64,000 bases of DNA from Mycolicibacterium litorale (GCF_010731695.1 NZ_AP022586.1:2976001-3040000), one strand, 5' to 3'. Positions 8,998 through 21,453 are shown, counted from the stretch's first letter. Notes: generated by a model from the sequence alone, not told the origin. Program-made: numbers and translations.

Positions 8998-9795
8998 ATG
9001 ACCGAAACGCTCCTCCGCGAACACGTCGACACCAAGGTCCGGCTCGGGCAGGTGCACATCGTGCTCCCCGCGTACAACGAGGAGGGCTCGCTGCGCCCGC
9101 TCCTCGAGCGCATCGACCGACTGGCCACGACGCAGCCGCTCACGGTGTGGGTGATCAACGACGGGTCGGCGGACGGCACCGCCGCGGTCGCCACCAGCGG
9201 ACCGCCGTCCCTGAAGGTCAATCTGGTGACCCATGAGGTGAATCTCGGCCTCGGACAGGCCATTCAAACCGGGTTGCGCTCGGTGCTCGCCGTCGCCGGC
9301 GACGACGACGTGCTCGTGGTGATGGACGCCGACGACACGCACGACCCGACACTGGTCGCCGCGCTGGTGCGTGAGATCGACAGGGGCGCCGACATCGCGA
9401 TCTGCTCGCGGTTCACCGACGGCGGGGACGACGCCACGGCTCCGCCCCTGCGCAGGCTGATGTCACGGGGGGCCGCGCACATGTTCCGCGTCGTCGCCAA
9501 GGTCGACGGGGTCCGCGACTTCACCAGCGGTTACCGCGCCTACCGGGTCTCCCTGCTACGCCGCGCCGCGGGTCACTGGGGTGAGCGACTCGTCGTCGAG
9601 CAGGGTTTCGCCTGCATGGTGGAACTCCTGCTCAAACTGCGCCACCTCAACCCCAGCATCGCCGAGGTCCCGCTCGTCCTGCAGTACGACCGCAAACAGG
9701 GCGCGAGCAAGCTGAAACTGGCCCGTACGCTGCGGCAGTACTTCAAGCTGCTCGTCCGCGAGTCCTTCACGCCCGCGCCGTACCGGCAGATCTGA
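8998..9795 (+). CDS. Glycosyltransferase family 2, DPM1-like
   Basis: 265 residues. GT-A fold with HIVLPAYNEEGSL, VINDGSADGT and the metal-binding MDADDTHDP, plus the R-K-Q-G-x-S-K motif near the C-terminus, as in dolichol/polyprenyl-phosphate mannose synthase relatives. No membrane helices. It may charge a polyprenyl phosphate, which would supply the GT87 enzyme upstream, or extend the repeat unit. The ATG at 8998 has GAGG about 8 nt upstream; the longer frame back to 8827 looks non-coding. The stop overlaps the next ATG (TGATG). Confidence 0.85.
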   Translation: MTETLLREHVDTKVRLGQVHIVLPAYNEEGSLRPLLERIDRLATTQPLTVWVINDGSADGTAAVATSGPPSLKVNLVTHEVNLGLGQAIQTGLRSVLAVAGDDDVLVVMDADDTHDPTLVAALVREIDRGADIAICSRFTDGGDDATAPPLRRLMSRGAAHMFRVVAKVDGVRDFTSGYRAYRVSLLRRAAGHWGERLVVEQGFACMVELLLKLRHLNPSIAEVPLVLQYDRKQGASKLKLARTLRQYFKLLVRESFTPAPYRQI

Positions 9796-11132
9796 TGCAC
9801 ACACCGATCGAGCCACGTCCCGTGGTGATCATCGGCGGCGGGATATCGGGACTGACGGCGGCCTACCGCCTGACCCGCGCCTCGATCCCCGTCCACCTCG
9901 TCGAGAGTTCCGATCAGCTGGGCGGATTGGGTATGGGCGGCGAGATCGGCGGTGTCGAGATCGAACGCTTCTACCACTGCGTGATGCCCACCGACGAACA
10001 CCTGCTGCCGCTGCTCAACGAGCTCGGGCTGGCCGACACGATCCGGTGGCAGCAGACCACGATGGGCATGAACGTCGACGGGCGCCGCTTCCCGTTCAAC
10101 AGTGCGATGGACCTGCTGCGCTTCACGCCGCTGCGATTCGCGCACCGGATCCGGTTCGGCGCGGTCTCGCTGCTGCTGCGCCGGCTGGGCCGCGGGCAAG
10201 ACCTCGACAACACCAGGACCGAGGACTGGCTTCGCAGCGTGTACGGGCCGACGGTGTGGCAGCGCATGTTGAAACCCTTGTTCGGCGCCAAGTTCGGCGA
10301 CGCGTTCGGCGAGGTGCCCGCCCGCTACCTCTACCAACGGCTCGGCCGCGAGAGCAACGTGGCCATCCGCGGATACCCGGAGGGCACGTACCGCGCGATC
10401 GTCGACCGGATGCGGACGGCCATCGAGACCGGAGGCGGCCGGATCCTCCGCGGTGTCTCGGTGCAACACGTGGCTCTCGACGGCGACGGCGCGCGGGTCC
10501 GGCTCGGAACCGGTGCCGAGATCGCCGCGCAATCGGTGATCTCCACGGTGCCGATCCCGCTGCTGCACAAGCTGGCCGATGAGCGGCTGCGGTCGGCGCT
10601 GCCCCGGGTGCAGCTCGACTACCAGGGTGTGGTGAACGCGGTCTTCCTCCTCGACCGGCCGCTCGACGGGCACTACTGGGCGCCGGTGATCAACTGCGAC
10701 ACCGAATTCGACGGCGTGGTGGAGATGTCGGCGCTCACCGGCACCGAGCGTTTCGGCGGCCGGTCGCTCGTCTACGTCATGCACTACTGCGGGCGGGATT
10801 CGGCCTTGTTCGCCGAGCCGGAAGCCGACATCGCGCATCGCTGGAAGGCCCAGCTGCGCTCGCTCTATCCCGATCGCTTGACCGACGCCGGGGCGGTCGA
10901 ATACGTGAAGGTCTTCAAAGCGCCGTTCGTGGAACCGATTCCGACGCTGGGCTACCACGAGCGCATACCGGCCGTCCGCGTCGGGGACACGAACGTGTTC
11001 CTGGCCACCACGGCACAGATCTATCCCGACGTCACGAGCTGGAATTCGTCGGTGGGACTGGCCGACCGGGTGGTGCGTGAGGTGATCGACAACCGCGACT
11101 CGGCCCGCCGCCGGGTGGTCGCCCATGCTTGA
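9795..11132 (+). CDS. FAD-dependent oxidoreductase (protoporphyrinogen oxidase / UDP-galactopyranose mutase-like)
   Basis: 445 residues. The N-terminus carries the dinucleotide fold VVIIGGGISGLTAAYRL and the ES(S)DQLGG sequence of amine oxidase-like flavoproteins. Such flavoproteins recur in polysaccharide clusters, where some act on sugar nucleotides (as Glf does) and others on lipid-linked intermediates; the substrate here is unknown. It overlaps the preceding GT2 by 1 bp and the following sugar transferase by 8 bp, so it is in one operon with them. Confidence 0.75.
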   Translation: MHTPIEPRPVVIIGGGISGLTAAYRLTRASIPVHLVESSDQLGGLGMGGEIGGVEIERFYHCVMPTDEHLLPLLNELGLADTIRWQQTTMGMNVDGRRFPFNSAMDLLRFTPLRFAHRIRFGAVSLLLRRLGRGQDLDNTRTEDWLRSVYGPTVWQRMLKPLFGAKFGDAFGEVPARYLYQRLGRESNVAIRGYPEGTYRAIVDRMRTAIETGGGRILRGVSVQHVALDGDGARVRLGTGAEIAAQSVISTVPIPLLHKLADERLRSALPRVQLDYQGVVNAVFLLDRPLDGHYWAPVINCDTEFDGVVEMSALTGTERFGGRSLVYVMHYCGRDSALFAEPEADIAHRWKAQLRSLYPDRLTDAGAVEYVKVFKAPFVEPIPTLGYHERIPAVRVGDTNVFLATTAQIYPDVTSWNSSVGLADRVVREVIDNRDSARRRVVAHA

Positions 11133-12549
11133 CAACAGCGCCAAGGTGCAGGCCGCCGAGATCCTCAGCGTCCTCGGCGGCACCGCCTTCGCGGTGGCGG
11201 TCAGCTCCGATGTCGCCGTCCACCACCACACCTGGGTGCGGGTGGTCTTCGGGGTAGGCATGGTGGCGGCCTGGGTGGTGCTGCTGGCCGCCCAGAAGTC
11301 CACCGACACGAAGATCCTGGGCCGCGGCTTCGAGGAGTTCAAGCGCGTGCTGCTGGCCACCGGCAAGCTCCTCGGCCTGGTCGCGATCGTGCTACTGGTC
11401 ACCGGCAGTCCGCTGCCCCGCCAGACCCTGCTGATCGCGATCGCCTCAGGACTCGGCGGATGCCTGCTGGCGCACGTGCTGAGCACCGTCGTACTGGTCC
11501 GGCAGCGCACCCGGCCCGGCGGCCGGCGAACCCGGTTGCTGCTGGTGGGCACCCGCCCCGAGGCGGATCGTGTCGCGGCCGCGGTGTCCAGCGACGCCCG
11601 CGCCGGTTACGAGGTGAGCGCGTTCCACGCGCTGGCCGCTCGGTCGAACGAATTCGCCAGCGCCTCAGGCGGGTTGGATCTGTGTGACGACCGCCCCGAG
11701 GACCCCGTGGTCGACACCGCCGAGATCACCGAACTGGCCCGCGCCCACCAGGCACAGTCGGTGGTCATCACCTCGGCCGACCGGATCAGCGACGAATGCC
11801 TACGCGACCTGCGCTGGGCGCTGCACCCGCACGGGATCGACCTCATGGTGGTGCCCGGTGTGGCCGGGATCGCCCAGCCCAAGCTGAGTCTCGAACGGCT
11901 GAGCGGGCTTTCGCTGCTGCGGGTGGACGAACCGGGGTACTCCTCGCTGTCCGCCCTCGCCAAGGCGCTGTTCGACCGCGTCCTGTCCGTTGCGCTGCTC
12001 GCGCTGCTCTCACCGCTGTTCCTGGCCATCGCGGTCGCGGTCAAGGCCGAGGACGGCGGCCCCGTCTTCTACCGGCCTGCGCGCGTCGGCCGGCGCGGTG
12101 AACCGTTCCGGATGTGGAAGTTCCGATCCATGCACCCCGACGCCGAAGCCCGGCTGACCGAGGTGCGCGCGCTGTCCGGGAAGTCCGATGACGCGTTCTA
12201 CAAGTGGGCGGGCGACCCGCGGATCACCCGGATCGGCAGGGTACTCCGACGCACCAGCCTCGACGAGCTGCCGCAGCTCATCAACGTCGCCGTCGGCGAG
12301 ATGAGCCTGATCGGACCCCGACCCATGGTGGACGGCGAGGGCGCCGAGTTCCCCGGCTTCGTACAGCGCCGACTTCTGGTGAAACCGGGGATGACCGGGC
12401 TGTGGCAGGTGTCGGGCCGGTCGGACATCAGCGAACAGGACCGGGTCCGGCTCGACCTGTACTACGTGGAGAACTGGTCGATGGACCAGGATCTGCGGAT
12501 CCTGGCCAGGACCGCGGTCACCGTGGCCCGCGGCCACGGCGCCTACTGA
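11125..12549 (+). CDS. Initiating sugar-phosphate transferase (polyprenyl glycosylphosphotransferase, WbaP/CpsE type)
   Basis: 474 residues. About four or five N-terminal membrane helices (1-135), a central Rossmann-like domain (about 145-260), a further helix near 280-300, and the C-terminal catalytic bacterial sugar transferase domain with [33 protein letters not shown] and [13 protein letters not shown]. It would move a sugar-1-phosphate from UDP to undecaprenyl/decaprenyl phosphate, the first step of repeat-unit assembly. It closes the operon with the GT2 and FAD genes. A paralogue lies at 16.8 kb. Confidence 0.9.
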   Translation: MLDNSAKVQAAEILSVLGGTAFAVAVSSDVAVHHHTWVRVVFGVGMVAAWVVLLAAQKSTDTKILGRGFEEFKRVLLATGKLLGLVAIVLLVTGSPLPRQTLLIAIASGLGGCLLAHVLSTVVLVRQRTRPGGRRTRLLLVGTRPEADRVAAAVSSDARAGYEVSAFHALAARSNEFASASGGLDLCDDRPEDPVVDTAEITELARAHQAQSVVITSADRISDECLRDLRWALHPHGIDLMVVPGVAGIAQPKLSLERLSGLSLLRVDEPGYSSLSALAKALFDRVLSVALLALLSPLFLAIAVAVKAEDGGPVFYRPARVGRRGEPFRMWKFRSMHPDAEARLTEVRALSGKSDDAFYKWAGDPRITRIGRVLRRTSLDELPQLINVAVGEMSLIGPRPMVDGEGAEFPGFVQRRLLVKPGMTGLWQVSGRSDISEQDRVRLDLYYVENWSMDQDLRILARTAVTVARGHGAY

Positions 12550-12555
12550 TCTTGG

Positions 12556-13722
12556 TCAGCGCAGCAGTGCGCGCGACATCACCACGCGCTGAATCTGGTT
12601 CGTGCCCTCGTAGATCTGGGTGATCTTGGCGTCTCGCATCATCCGCTCGACCGGGAAGTCGATGGTGTAGCCGGCGCCGCCGAACAGCTGGACCGCGTCG
12701 GTGGTCACCTCCATCGCGACATCGGAGGCGAAGCACTTCGACGCCGCCGAGATGAAGCCGAGGTTGCCCTCGCCGCGTTCGGCGCGCGCCGCGGCCGAAT
12801 AGACCATCAGCCGGGCGGCTTCCACCTTCATGGCCATGTCGGCGAGCATGAACTGGACGCCCTGGAAGTCGCTGATCGACTTCCCGAACTGCTTGCGGTC
12901 CTTGGTGTACGCGATCGCCGCATCCACCGCGCCCTGGGCGATACCGACGGCCTGTGCGCCGATGGTCGGGCGGGTGTGGTCCAGCGTCGCGAGTGCGGTC
13001 TTGAATCCGGTGCCGGGCTCACCGACGATCCGGTCGCCGGGGATGCGGCAGTTCTCGAAGTACAACTCGGTGGTCGGCGAACCCTTGATGCCGAGCTTGC
13101 GTTCCTTGGGCCCTACCGTGAAGCCCTCGTCGTCGATGTGCACCATGAACGCCGAGATGCCGTTGGCGCCCTTGTCGGGATCGGTCACCGCCATCACGGT
13201 GTACCAGGATGACTTGCCGCCGTTGGTGATCCAGGCCTTGGCGCCGTTGAGGATCCAGTCGTCGCCGTCGGCCTTGGCGCGGGTGCGCATCGAGGCCGCA
13301 TCGCTGCCCGCCTCCCGCTCCGAGAGCGCGTAGGAGGCCAGTTGCCCCTCGACGAGGTCGGGCAGCACCTTGCCCTTGAGCTCCTCGGAGCCCCGCAGGA
13401 TCAGGCCCATGGTCCCGAGCTTGTTCACCGCGGGGATCAGCGACGCCGACGCGTCGACCCGGGCGACCTCTTCGATGACGATGCACGCCGCCACCGAGTC
13501 GGCGCCCTGTCCGCCGTACTCCTCCGGTACGTGCACCGCGTTGAATCCCGACGCGTTGAGCGCGTCGAGCGCCTCCTGCGGGAACCGCATCTGCTCGTCG
13601 ACGTCCGCCGCGTAGGGGGCGATCTCCTTCTCGGCGAGTGCGCGGATCGCCGCGCGCAGTTCCTGGTGCTCCTCGGGCAACTGGAACACGTCGAAGGACG
13701 GATTTCCGCTCCAACCAGCCAT
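12556..13722 (-). CDS. fadE25: Acyl-CoA dehydrogenase FadE25
   Basis: 388 residues with the full acyl-CoA dehydrogenase fold: N-terminal helices (LPEEHQELRAAIRALAEKEI), the middle beta domain (YALSEREAGSDAASMRT, GAKAWITNGG) and the C-terminal helical domain ending FGGAGYTIDFPVERMMRDAKITQIYEGTNQIQ, where the glutamate in YEGTNQ is the catalytic base. It oxidises acyl-CoAs to enoyl-CoAs with FAD. The ATG at 13722 follows AAGGAGG. Its position before purE-purK matches Rv3274c. It converges on the sugar transferase with only 6 bp between stops. Confidence 0.92.
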   Translation of the reverse strand: MAGWSGNPSFDVFQLPEEHQELRAAIRALAEKEIAPYAADVDEQMRFPQEALDALNASGFNAVHVPEEYGGQGADSVAACIVIEEVARVDASASLIPAVNKLGTMGLILRGSEELKGKVLPDLVEGQLASYALSEREAGSDAASMRTRAKADGDDWILNGAKAWITNGGKSSWYTVMAVTDPDKGANGISAFMVHIDDEGFTVGPKERKLGIKGSPTTELYFENCRIPGDRIVGEPGTGFKTALATLDHTRPTIGAQAVGIAQGAVDAAIAYTKDRKQFGKSISDFQGVQFMLADMAMKVEAARLMVYSAAARAERGEGNLGFISAASKCFASDVAMEVTTDAVQLFGGAGYTIDFPVERMMRDAKITQIYEGTNQIQRVVMSRALLR

Positions 13723-13761
13723 CGTGGCCTCCTTGCTACTCACCGGTAACTTTACCCGCGG

Positions 13762-14270
<509 letters not shown>

Positions 14271-14274
<4 letters not shown>

Positions 14275-15506
14275 CTCGAGAGTCCTTCCCTGCCGTGGAC
14301 CCCACGGACATCGGCACCGTGCGGATCCCATCCGTCGGTCCACTCGGCGTGGGACAACCAGTGCGCGGCCCGCTCGGCGCGCTCGCGCAGCACCTCGGGA
14401 TCGTCACCGGTGATGTTGACGTGGCCGATCTTGCGCCCGGGCCGTTCCCCCTTGCCGTACAGGTGGACCTTGGCGTCGGGTATGCGGGCGAAGAGGTGGT
14501 GGACGCGTTCGTCCATCGTCATCGCCGGCGTCTGCGGGGCGCCGAGCACGTTGGCCATGACGGTGGCCGGAGTGAGCAGCGCCGTGTCGCCGAGCGGATA
14601 GTCCAGGACCGCGCGGACGTGTTGTTCGAACTGGCTGGTGACGGCGCCGTCCATGGTCCAGTGCCCGGAGTTGTGCGGGCGCATGGCGAGTTCGTTGACC
14701 AGCAGCCGACCGTCGACGGTCTCGAAGAGTTCGACCGCCAGCACGCCGACCACGCCGAGTTCGGCGGCCAGCCGCAGGGCCAGCTGCTGGGCACTCGCGC
14801 CCATCTCGTCGGACAGGTCGGGGGCCGGGGCGAGCACCGTCACGCAGATGCCGTCGCGCTGCACGGTCTCCACCACCGGCCAGGCCGCCCCCTGGCCGAA
14901 CGGCGAGCGGGCCACCAGGGCGGCGAGTTCGCGACGCATCTGGACGCGCTCCTCGGCGAGCACCGGCACCCCGTCGGCGAGGTACCGGGCGGTGACCTCA
15001 CGCGCCTCGTCGACGTCGGTGGCCAGCACCACACCACGACCGTCGTAGCCGCCGCGCACGGTCTTGATCACCACCGGTCCGCCGACCTCGGCCGAGAACG
15101 CCACGACGTCGTCGACCGTGTCGACGGCGGTGTAGCGCGGGATCGGCGCGCCCATGGCTTCGAGCCGGCGCCGCATCACGAGTTTGTCCTGGGCGTGCAC
15201 CAGCGCCTCCGGCGGCGGCGCCACGTTGACTCCCTCGGCCACCAGCGTCTCGAGCGCCTCGGTGGGGACGTGCTCGTGGTCGAAGGTCAGCACGGTCGCA
15301 CCGGCGGCGGCACGGCGCAACGCGTCGATGTCGGTGTGGGATCCGATGACCACGTCGGGGCTCACCAGCGCGGCGGGCTCCTGCGGGCCGGTCGCGAGCA
15401 CGCGCAGGCTCTGGCCCAGCGCGATCGCCGCCTGATGGGTCATCCTGGCGAGCTGACCGCCGCCGATCATGGCCACCACGGGTGGCGAAGAAGGAGTACT
15501 CGGCAC
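14271..15506 (-). CDS. purK: N5-carboxyaminoimidazole ribonucleotide synthase PurK
   Basis: 411 residues, ATP-grasp enzyme: N-terminal [13 protein letters not shown], central ATP-grasp motifs ([40 protein letters not shown]). It uses ATP and bicarbonate to carboxylate AIR for PurE, with which it is translationally coupled. The GTG start at 15506 is used; there is no strong ribosome binding site. The gene is divergent from the GtrA gene. Confidence 0.95.
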
Positions 15507-15597
15507 GACGCCTATCGTGTCATGGCCGCGACCGGGTTATTGACCAGGAAGGAAGCAGCGATACGACTGGGATACGACAGGGCTCGCCGGACTTACG

Positions 15598-15603
15598 TAG
15601 ACT
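15598..15603 (+). promoter_or_regulatory. Leaderless -10 box (TAGACT) of the GtrA-like gene
   Basis: TAGACT lies 8 nt before the GTG at 15612, in the purK/gtrA divergent gap. It fits TANNNT with near-leaderless spacing and supports the chosen start. Confidence 0.5.
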
Positions 15604-15611
15604 GCCTCCTT

Positions 15612-16307
15612 GTGTCCTTCGCCGATGCGACGATCAAGAGGCTGCCGCGGCCCATCCGGCCGTATGCCGAGCAGCATCATGAGCTGATCAAGTTCGCGAT
15701 CGTCGGGGCGACCACGTTCGTCATCGATTCGGCGATCTTCTTCACGCTGAAACTGACGATCCTCGAGCCCAAACCGGTGACGGCGAAGATCATCGCCGGG
15801 ATCGTCGCGGTCATCGCCTCCTACATCCTCAACAGGGAGTGGAGCTTCCGCGACCGCGGTGGACGTGAGCGACATCACGAGGCGTTGCTGTTCTTCGCGT
15901 TCAGCGGCGTCGGCGTGCTGCTGAGCATGCTCCCGCTGTACTTCTCGAGCTATGTGCTGGGCCTGCGGGTGCCCGAGGTCTCACTGACCATCGAGAACAT
16001 CGCCGACTTCGTCTCCGCCTACATCCTCGGCAATCTGCTGCAGATGGCGTTCCGGTTCTGGGCGTTCCGGCGGTGGGTGTTCCCCGAGGAGTTCGGGCGC
16101 AATCCAGACAAGGCGCTGGAGTCGGCCCTCACCAGCGGCGGTATCGCCGAAGCGCTGGAAGACGCCGTCGAGAGCCATGCCGAACCGCGTGCCGAGGACG
16201 ACCGCAAGACGGGCAACGTCACGCCGCTGCGACGGCCGGCACGGCGCCGGGACAAGCTCGATCAGCTCGGCGACTCTTCGGACCCCAGGGTGTCGAAGAC
16301 TTCGTGA
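15612..16307 (+). CDS. GtrA-like membrane protein
   Basis: 231 residues. After a basic start (KRLPRPIRPYAEQHHELIKFAIVGATTF) come four membrane helices up to about residue 155, the layout of GtrA family proteins, then a polar C-terminal tail of about 75 residues. GtrA proteins are thought to flip polyprenyl-phosphate sugars or serve cell-wall galactan/arabinan synthesis. It matches Rv3277 in position. The frame runs open far upstream, antisense to purK, but the GTG at 15612 has a promoter box just before it. Its 3' end overlaps the PH-domain gene by 46 bp, tail to tail. Confidence 0.85.
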   Translation: MSFADATIKRLPRPIRPYAEQHHELIKFAIVGATTFVIDSAIFFTLKLTILEPKPVTAKIIAGIVAVIASYILNREWSFRDRGGRERHHEALLFFAFSGVGVLLSMLPLYFSSYVLGLRVPEVSLTIENIADFVSAYILGNLLQMAFRFWAFRRWVFPEEFGRNPDKALESALTSGGIAEALEDAVESHAEPRAEDDRKTGNVTPLRRPARRRDKLDQLGDSSDPRVSKTS

Positions 16308-16780
16308 TAGAGCAGTGAGTGCACGTGTTCCACCCGTGGAATGTCGTGGAACTCGAGCGGATCCTGCGCCGCTGACTCGATGATCAGCGTGCCGGTGCGC
16401 AGCATGCGGTCCAGCAGGCCGTGCCGAAACTCCACACTGTTGATCCGCGCCAGTGGGATGTCGATGCCCGACCGGGTGAGCAACCCGTGGCGGAACATCA
16501 CCCGGCGGTCGGTGATCACGAAGTGCGTCGTCCACCAGGTGAGGAACGGCCACACCGACAGCCAGCCGACCAGCACGAGCCAGATCACGCCGATAACGAG
16601 GAAGATGACGTTCTTGGCGGTGGCGTCCCACCGCAGCGTGTTGACGTAACCCGCGACGAACGCGGCGGCGGCGCTGGCGAGCAGAAGCACCAGCACCGCA
16701 CCGATCAACCGCTTCCAGTGCGGATGCCGGTGCAGGACCACCTGCTCGTCCCTGGCCAGCACGTTGTCCGGATAACCCAC
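16262..16780 (-). CDS. PH domain (DUF304/bPH2) membrane protein
   Basis: 172 residues: two N-terminal membrane helices (about 25-50 and 57-80) followed by a bacterial PH domain (THFVITDRRVMFRHGLLTRSGIDIPLARINSVEFRHGLLDRMLRTGTLIIES). This family is common in actinobacteria; the function is unknown, presumably membrane-associated. It corresponds to Rv3278c by order. The GTG start is immediately preceded by TAAAGT and 6 nt, so the message is probably leaderless. Confidence 0.85.
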   Translation of the reverse strand: MGYPDNVLARDEQVVLHRHPHWKRLIGAVLVLLLASAAAAFVAGYVNTLRWDATAKNVIFLVIGVIWLVLVGWLSVWPFLTWWTTHFVITDRRVMFRHGLLTRSGIDIPLARINSVEFRHGLLDRMLRTGTLIIESAAQDPLEFHDIPRVEHVHSLLYHEVFDTLGSEESPS

Positions 16781-16786
16781 GGCAGC

Positions 16787-16792
16787 ACTTTA
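16787..16792 (-). promoter_or_regulatory. Leaderless -10 box (TAAAGT) of the PH-domain gene
   Basis: On the minus strand TAAAGT is followed by exactly 6 nt and then the GTG at 16780, the spacing of leaderless mycobacterial transcripts. Confidence 0.55.
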
Positions 16793-16822
16793 CTCAGACG
16801 CGAGGACGCCGCGGGTGCCGTT

Positions 16823-18313
16823 TCAGTAGGCGCCGGAATGACGCAACATCGCCTTGACGGTCTTGAACGCGATCTGGAGGTCGGAGATCATCGACCAGTT
16901 CTCGACGTAGAACAGGTCGAGCCGGACCGAGTCCTCCCAGGACAGGTCGGAGCGACCGCTGACCTGCCACAGGCCGGTGATGCCGGGCCGCACCAGCAGG
17001 CGGCGCTTCACGTGGTCGTCGTAGGTCTTGACCTCGCCGGCCAGCGGGGGCCGGGGGCCGACGACGCTCATATCGCGCTTGAGGACGTTGATGAACTGCG
17101 GCAGCTCGTCGATGCTGTACTTGCGCAGCAGCCGGCCGAGCGGGGTGACCCGGGGATCCTCGCGGATCTTGAACAGCACTCCCCCGTCGCTCTCGTTGAG
17201 GTCGGCCAGCTGGGGCAGCATCCTGTCCGCGCCGTCGACCATCGTGCGGAACTTGATCATCTCGAACGGGCGACCGTCGAGGCCGATACGTTCGGACCGG
17301 TAGAAGACCGGGCCCCGGCTCGTCAGCTTCACCGCGATCGCGACGGCGATCAGCACCGGCGAGCCGAGCAGCAGGACCGCGCTCGCGAAAGTCATGTCGA
17401 ACAGCCGCTTCTGGAAGCGCTTGGCGCCGTTGTACTGCGGCTTCTCCACATGGATCAGCGGCAGTCCGGCAACCGGGCGCATGGTCAGGCGCGGACCGGC
17501 GACGTCGACGACACCCGGCGCGACCAGCAGGTCGATGTCGAGCTTCTCGAGTTCCCAGGACAGGTCGCGCATCCCGCGACCGTCGAGCCGCTCGGTGGCG
17601 GTCACGGCCACGGCCTGGCTCTTGGTCGCGGTCACCGCTCCGACGACGTTGGTCTCGTCACCGAAGGTGGGGATGGAGCCGACCCCGGGGACGTCCAGCT
17701 CGGTCTTCTCGAAGCCGCTGGGCACACAGGCACCGACCACGAGGTATTCCGAACCCGTCTCGCGCGCAAGCGATCTGGTGAGATCGCGGATGGCGTGGGG
17801 ATTGCCGACGACGAGCAGCCGGGTGATGCAGCGGCCGTACTTCTCGCGCAACGAGGCGACGACCCGGCGAGCGATCCAGCGGAACAGCATGAGCGTCACC
17901 AGCCCGATCGGCAGTGCGATCATCAGGTAGCCGCGCGCGATGTTGAGCTTGAACAGCATGGACACGATCGCCACCCCGCCGAACACGGCCAAGGTGGCCA
18001 ACCACACTCGCCGGTACTCCTCGGCCCCCGAGCCGATGACGCGGGGGGAGCGGGCGCGATTGATCGACATCGCCAGCATCCAGGCGACGGCGATGATCAC
18101 GGACAGCACCGAATACGCGAGGTTCGGATAGGTGTCGGTCTCGCCGGGCAGGCTTCCGAACCGGAGCCACTGCGCGGCGCCGACGGCGGTCACGACCGCC
18201 ACGAGGTCGACCACCACCAGACGGCGCGCATAGCCGCGCTGCCAGAGTGGCACCCTCCCCGACTCGGCTACCACCTTTGCTGTGAGATCAAGATCCTCAT
18301 TCACCGCGGTCAT
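16823..18313 (-). CDS. Second initiating sugar-phosphate transferase (polyprenyl glycosylphosphotransferase)
   Basis: About 496 residues, same build as the protein at 11.1 kb: N-terminal membrane helices (about 25-135), a central nucleotide-binding-like domain, another helix, and the C-terminal transferase with FEMIKFRTM, VTPLGRLLRKYSIDELPQ, VVGPRPPLAGEV and [17 protein letters not shown]. It would start synthesis of a lipid-linked glycan. The ATG at 18313 follows a G-rich stretch; a TTG at 18334 is the alternative. It stands alone between the PH gene and the long accD5 upstream region, and is absent from this place in the M. tuberculosis order. Confidence 0.88.
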   Translation of the reverse strand: MTAVNEDLDLTAKVVAESGRVPLWQRGYARRLVVVDLVAVVTAVGAAQWLRFGSLPGETDTYPNLAYSVLSVIIAVAWMLAMSINRARSPRVIGSGAEEYRRVWLATLAVFGGVAIVSMLFKLNIARGYLMIALPIGLVTLMLFRWIARRVVASLREKYGRCITRLLVVGNPHAIRDLTRSLARETGSEYLVVGACVPSGFEKTELDVPGVGSIPTFGDETNVVGAVTATKSQAVAVTATERLDGRGMRDLSWELEKLDIDLLVAPGVVDVAGPRLTMRPVAGLPLIHVEKPQYNGAKRFQKRLFDMTFASAVLLLGSPVLIAVAIAVKLTSRGPVFYRSERIGLDGRPFEMIKFRTMVDGADRMLPQLADLNESDGGVLFKIREDPRVTPLGRLLRKYSIDELPQFINVLKRDMSVVGPRPPLAGEVKTYDDHVKRRLLVRPGITGLWQVSGRSDLSWEDSVRLDLFYVENWSMISDLQIAFKTVKAMLRHSGAY

Positions 18314-18772
18314 GCGGTCCCCCCCGATGTTCAATTGCTCCCACCCGACTTTAACCGACCTCGCATGATCATCTCAAGACGATCACGATTTCGCTCGGCA
18401 GCCCGGCATTTATTTTGTGAATTCACGCATCAACGTCTACGGACACGCCCCGCCACTAGCCAGTGGCGTTCGGATCGGCCTACACGCTGCGACGATGCGA
18501 TTGGAGCCGATAACGGTTGACTTACGCGGGCGTCAATGAGACAATTCCCCGAGTCCGCCCGCGACGTAGCCAGTCGCCCATTGCGCCATGCAATTCATTT
18601 TTTCGGCGGAGTCCGTGGATATTCACGAAAAGACGCCCGATTGCGCCCGCCCGCCGTACCCCCGGTATGGCCGCTGATGTGACGTAGAACACAGTCATTT
18701 CGTTTGCTGGACGACTTTCGGGCATCGCTTCGCCTCGCGCCCGCCGGACCAGACCTGAGCTCCGGATTCCTA

Positions 18773-20487
<1,715 letters not shown>

Positions 20488-20518
20488 ATCCCAGCTGCGA
20501 ATCCCCTCCAGGAGACCC

Positions 20519-20797
20519 ATGTCGCAGGACACCGACATCACCGAGGTCAGCGATCACCGTCAGCTGACCATCGATCTGCCCCCGGCCGCGGATCCCCACA
20601 TCCAGATCGTCAAGGGAGATCCGTCCGACGAGGAGGTCGCGGCGCTGGCCGCGGTACTCGCCGGCGCCGGCGGCGGCCACACCGAACCGGGCCCACAGGA
20701 GTTCAACCCGTGGGGCCATCCGGTCGACAAGCTGCGCTACGACGTCACCAGTTGGCAGCGGGTGACGCTGCTGGAGCGGACCCACCTGCGGAGGTGA
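20519..20797 (+). CDS. accE5: Acyl-CoA carboxylase epsilon subunit AccE5
   Basis: 92 residues: a polar N-terminal part and a conserved C-terminal helix region ([22 protein letters not shown] ... W..P.DKLR). This small subunit boosts the activity of AccD5 with AccA3. AGGAG lies upstream of the ATG. Its stop overlaps the GTG of maf by 4 bp (GTGA). Confidence 0.9.
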   Translation: MSQDTDITEVSDHRQLTIDLPPAADPHIQIVKGDPSDEEVAALAAVLAGAGGGHTEPGPQEFNPWGHPVDKLRYDVTSWQRVTLLERTHLRR

Positions 20798-21423
20798 CCC
20801 GGGTCGTCCTCGGTTCCGCCTCCTCGGGCCGCCTGAAAGTGTTGCGCCACGCCGGAATCGAGCCGCTGGTCGTCGTCTCCGGTGTCGACGAGGACGCGAT
20901 CGTCGCGACGCTCGGCGCTGCGGCGCCACCGGATCAGGTGGTGTGCGCCCTGGCCGCGGCCAAGGCCGCCGGCGTGGCGGACGCGTTGACGCCCGACGTT
21001 TCCGCCGACTGCGTGGTCATCGGGTGCGACTCCATGCTGTGGTTCGACGGCCGCCTGACCGGTAAACCCGGTTCGGTGGCGGCCGCCCGGGCACAGTGGC
21101 AGCTGATGGCGGGCCGCAGCGGTGAGCTGTACACCGGGCACTGCCTGGTGCGGATCCGTGACGGTGTCGTGCAGGGGCGCGAACTGGAGGCGGCGAGCAC
21201 CACGGTCCGGTTCGGCACACCATCGCCCGCCGATCTGGCGGGCTACCTCGACAGCGGCGAACCCCTCGGTGTCGCAGGCGGTTTCACGCTCGACGGGCTC
21301 GGCGGCTGGTTCCTCGACGGGATCGACGGGGATCCGTCCAACGTGATCGGGCTGAGCCTCCCGCTGGTGCGCGGCATGTTCGGCCGGCTCGGCCTGTCGG
21401 TCACCCAGCTGTGGGCGCACTGA
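20794..21423 (+). CDS. maf: Maf family nucleotide pyrophosphatase
   Basis: 209 residues. N-terminal [19 protein letters not shown] is the Maf/Ham1-type substrate loop; [10 protein letters not shown] and the GKPG motif follow. Maf proteins hydrolyse dTTP, UTP and modified nucleotides to the monophosphate. The frame is open upstream to 20710, but the GTG at 20794 overlaps the accE5 stop and starts exactly at the family N-terminus. It matches Rv3282. Confidence 0.92.
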   Translation: MTRVVLGSASSGRLKVLRHAGIEPLVVVSGVDEDAIVATLGAAAPPDQVVCALAAAKAAGVADALTPDVSADCVVIGCDSMLWFDGRLTGKPGSVAAARAQWQLMAGRSGELYTGHCLVRIRDGVVQGRELEAASTTVRFGTPSPADLAGYLDSGEPLGVAGGFTLDGLGGWFLDGIDGDPSNVIGLSLPLVRGMFGRLGLSVTQLWAH

Positions 21424-21453
21424 CCACAGGCCCATCGGGAGCCTGACCGGCGG

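Noticed and set aside
9573-11552. 659-residue minus-strand open frame
   Set aside because: Antisense to the GT2, FAD and sugar transferase genes, all with clear family motifs; no motif in itself.
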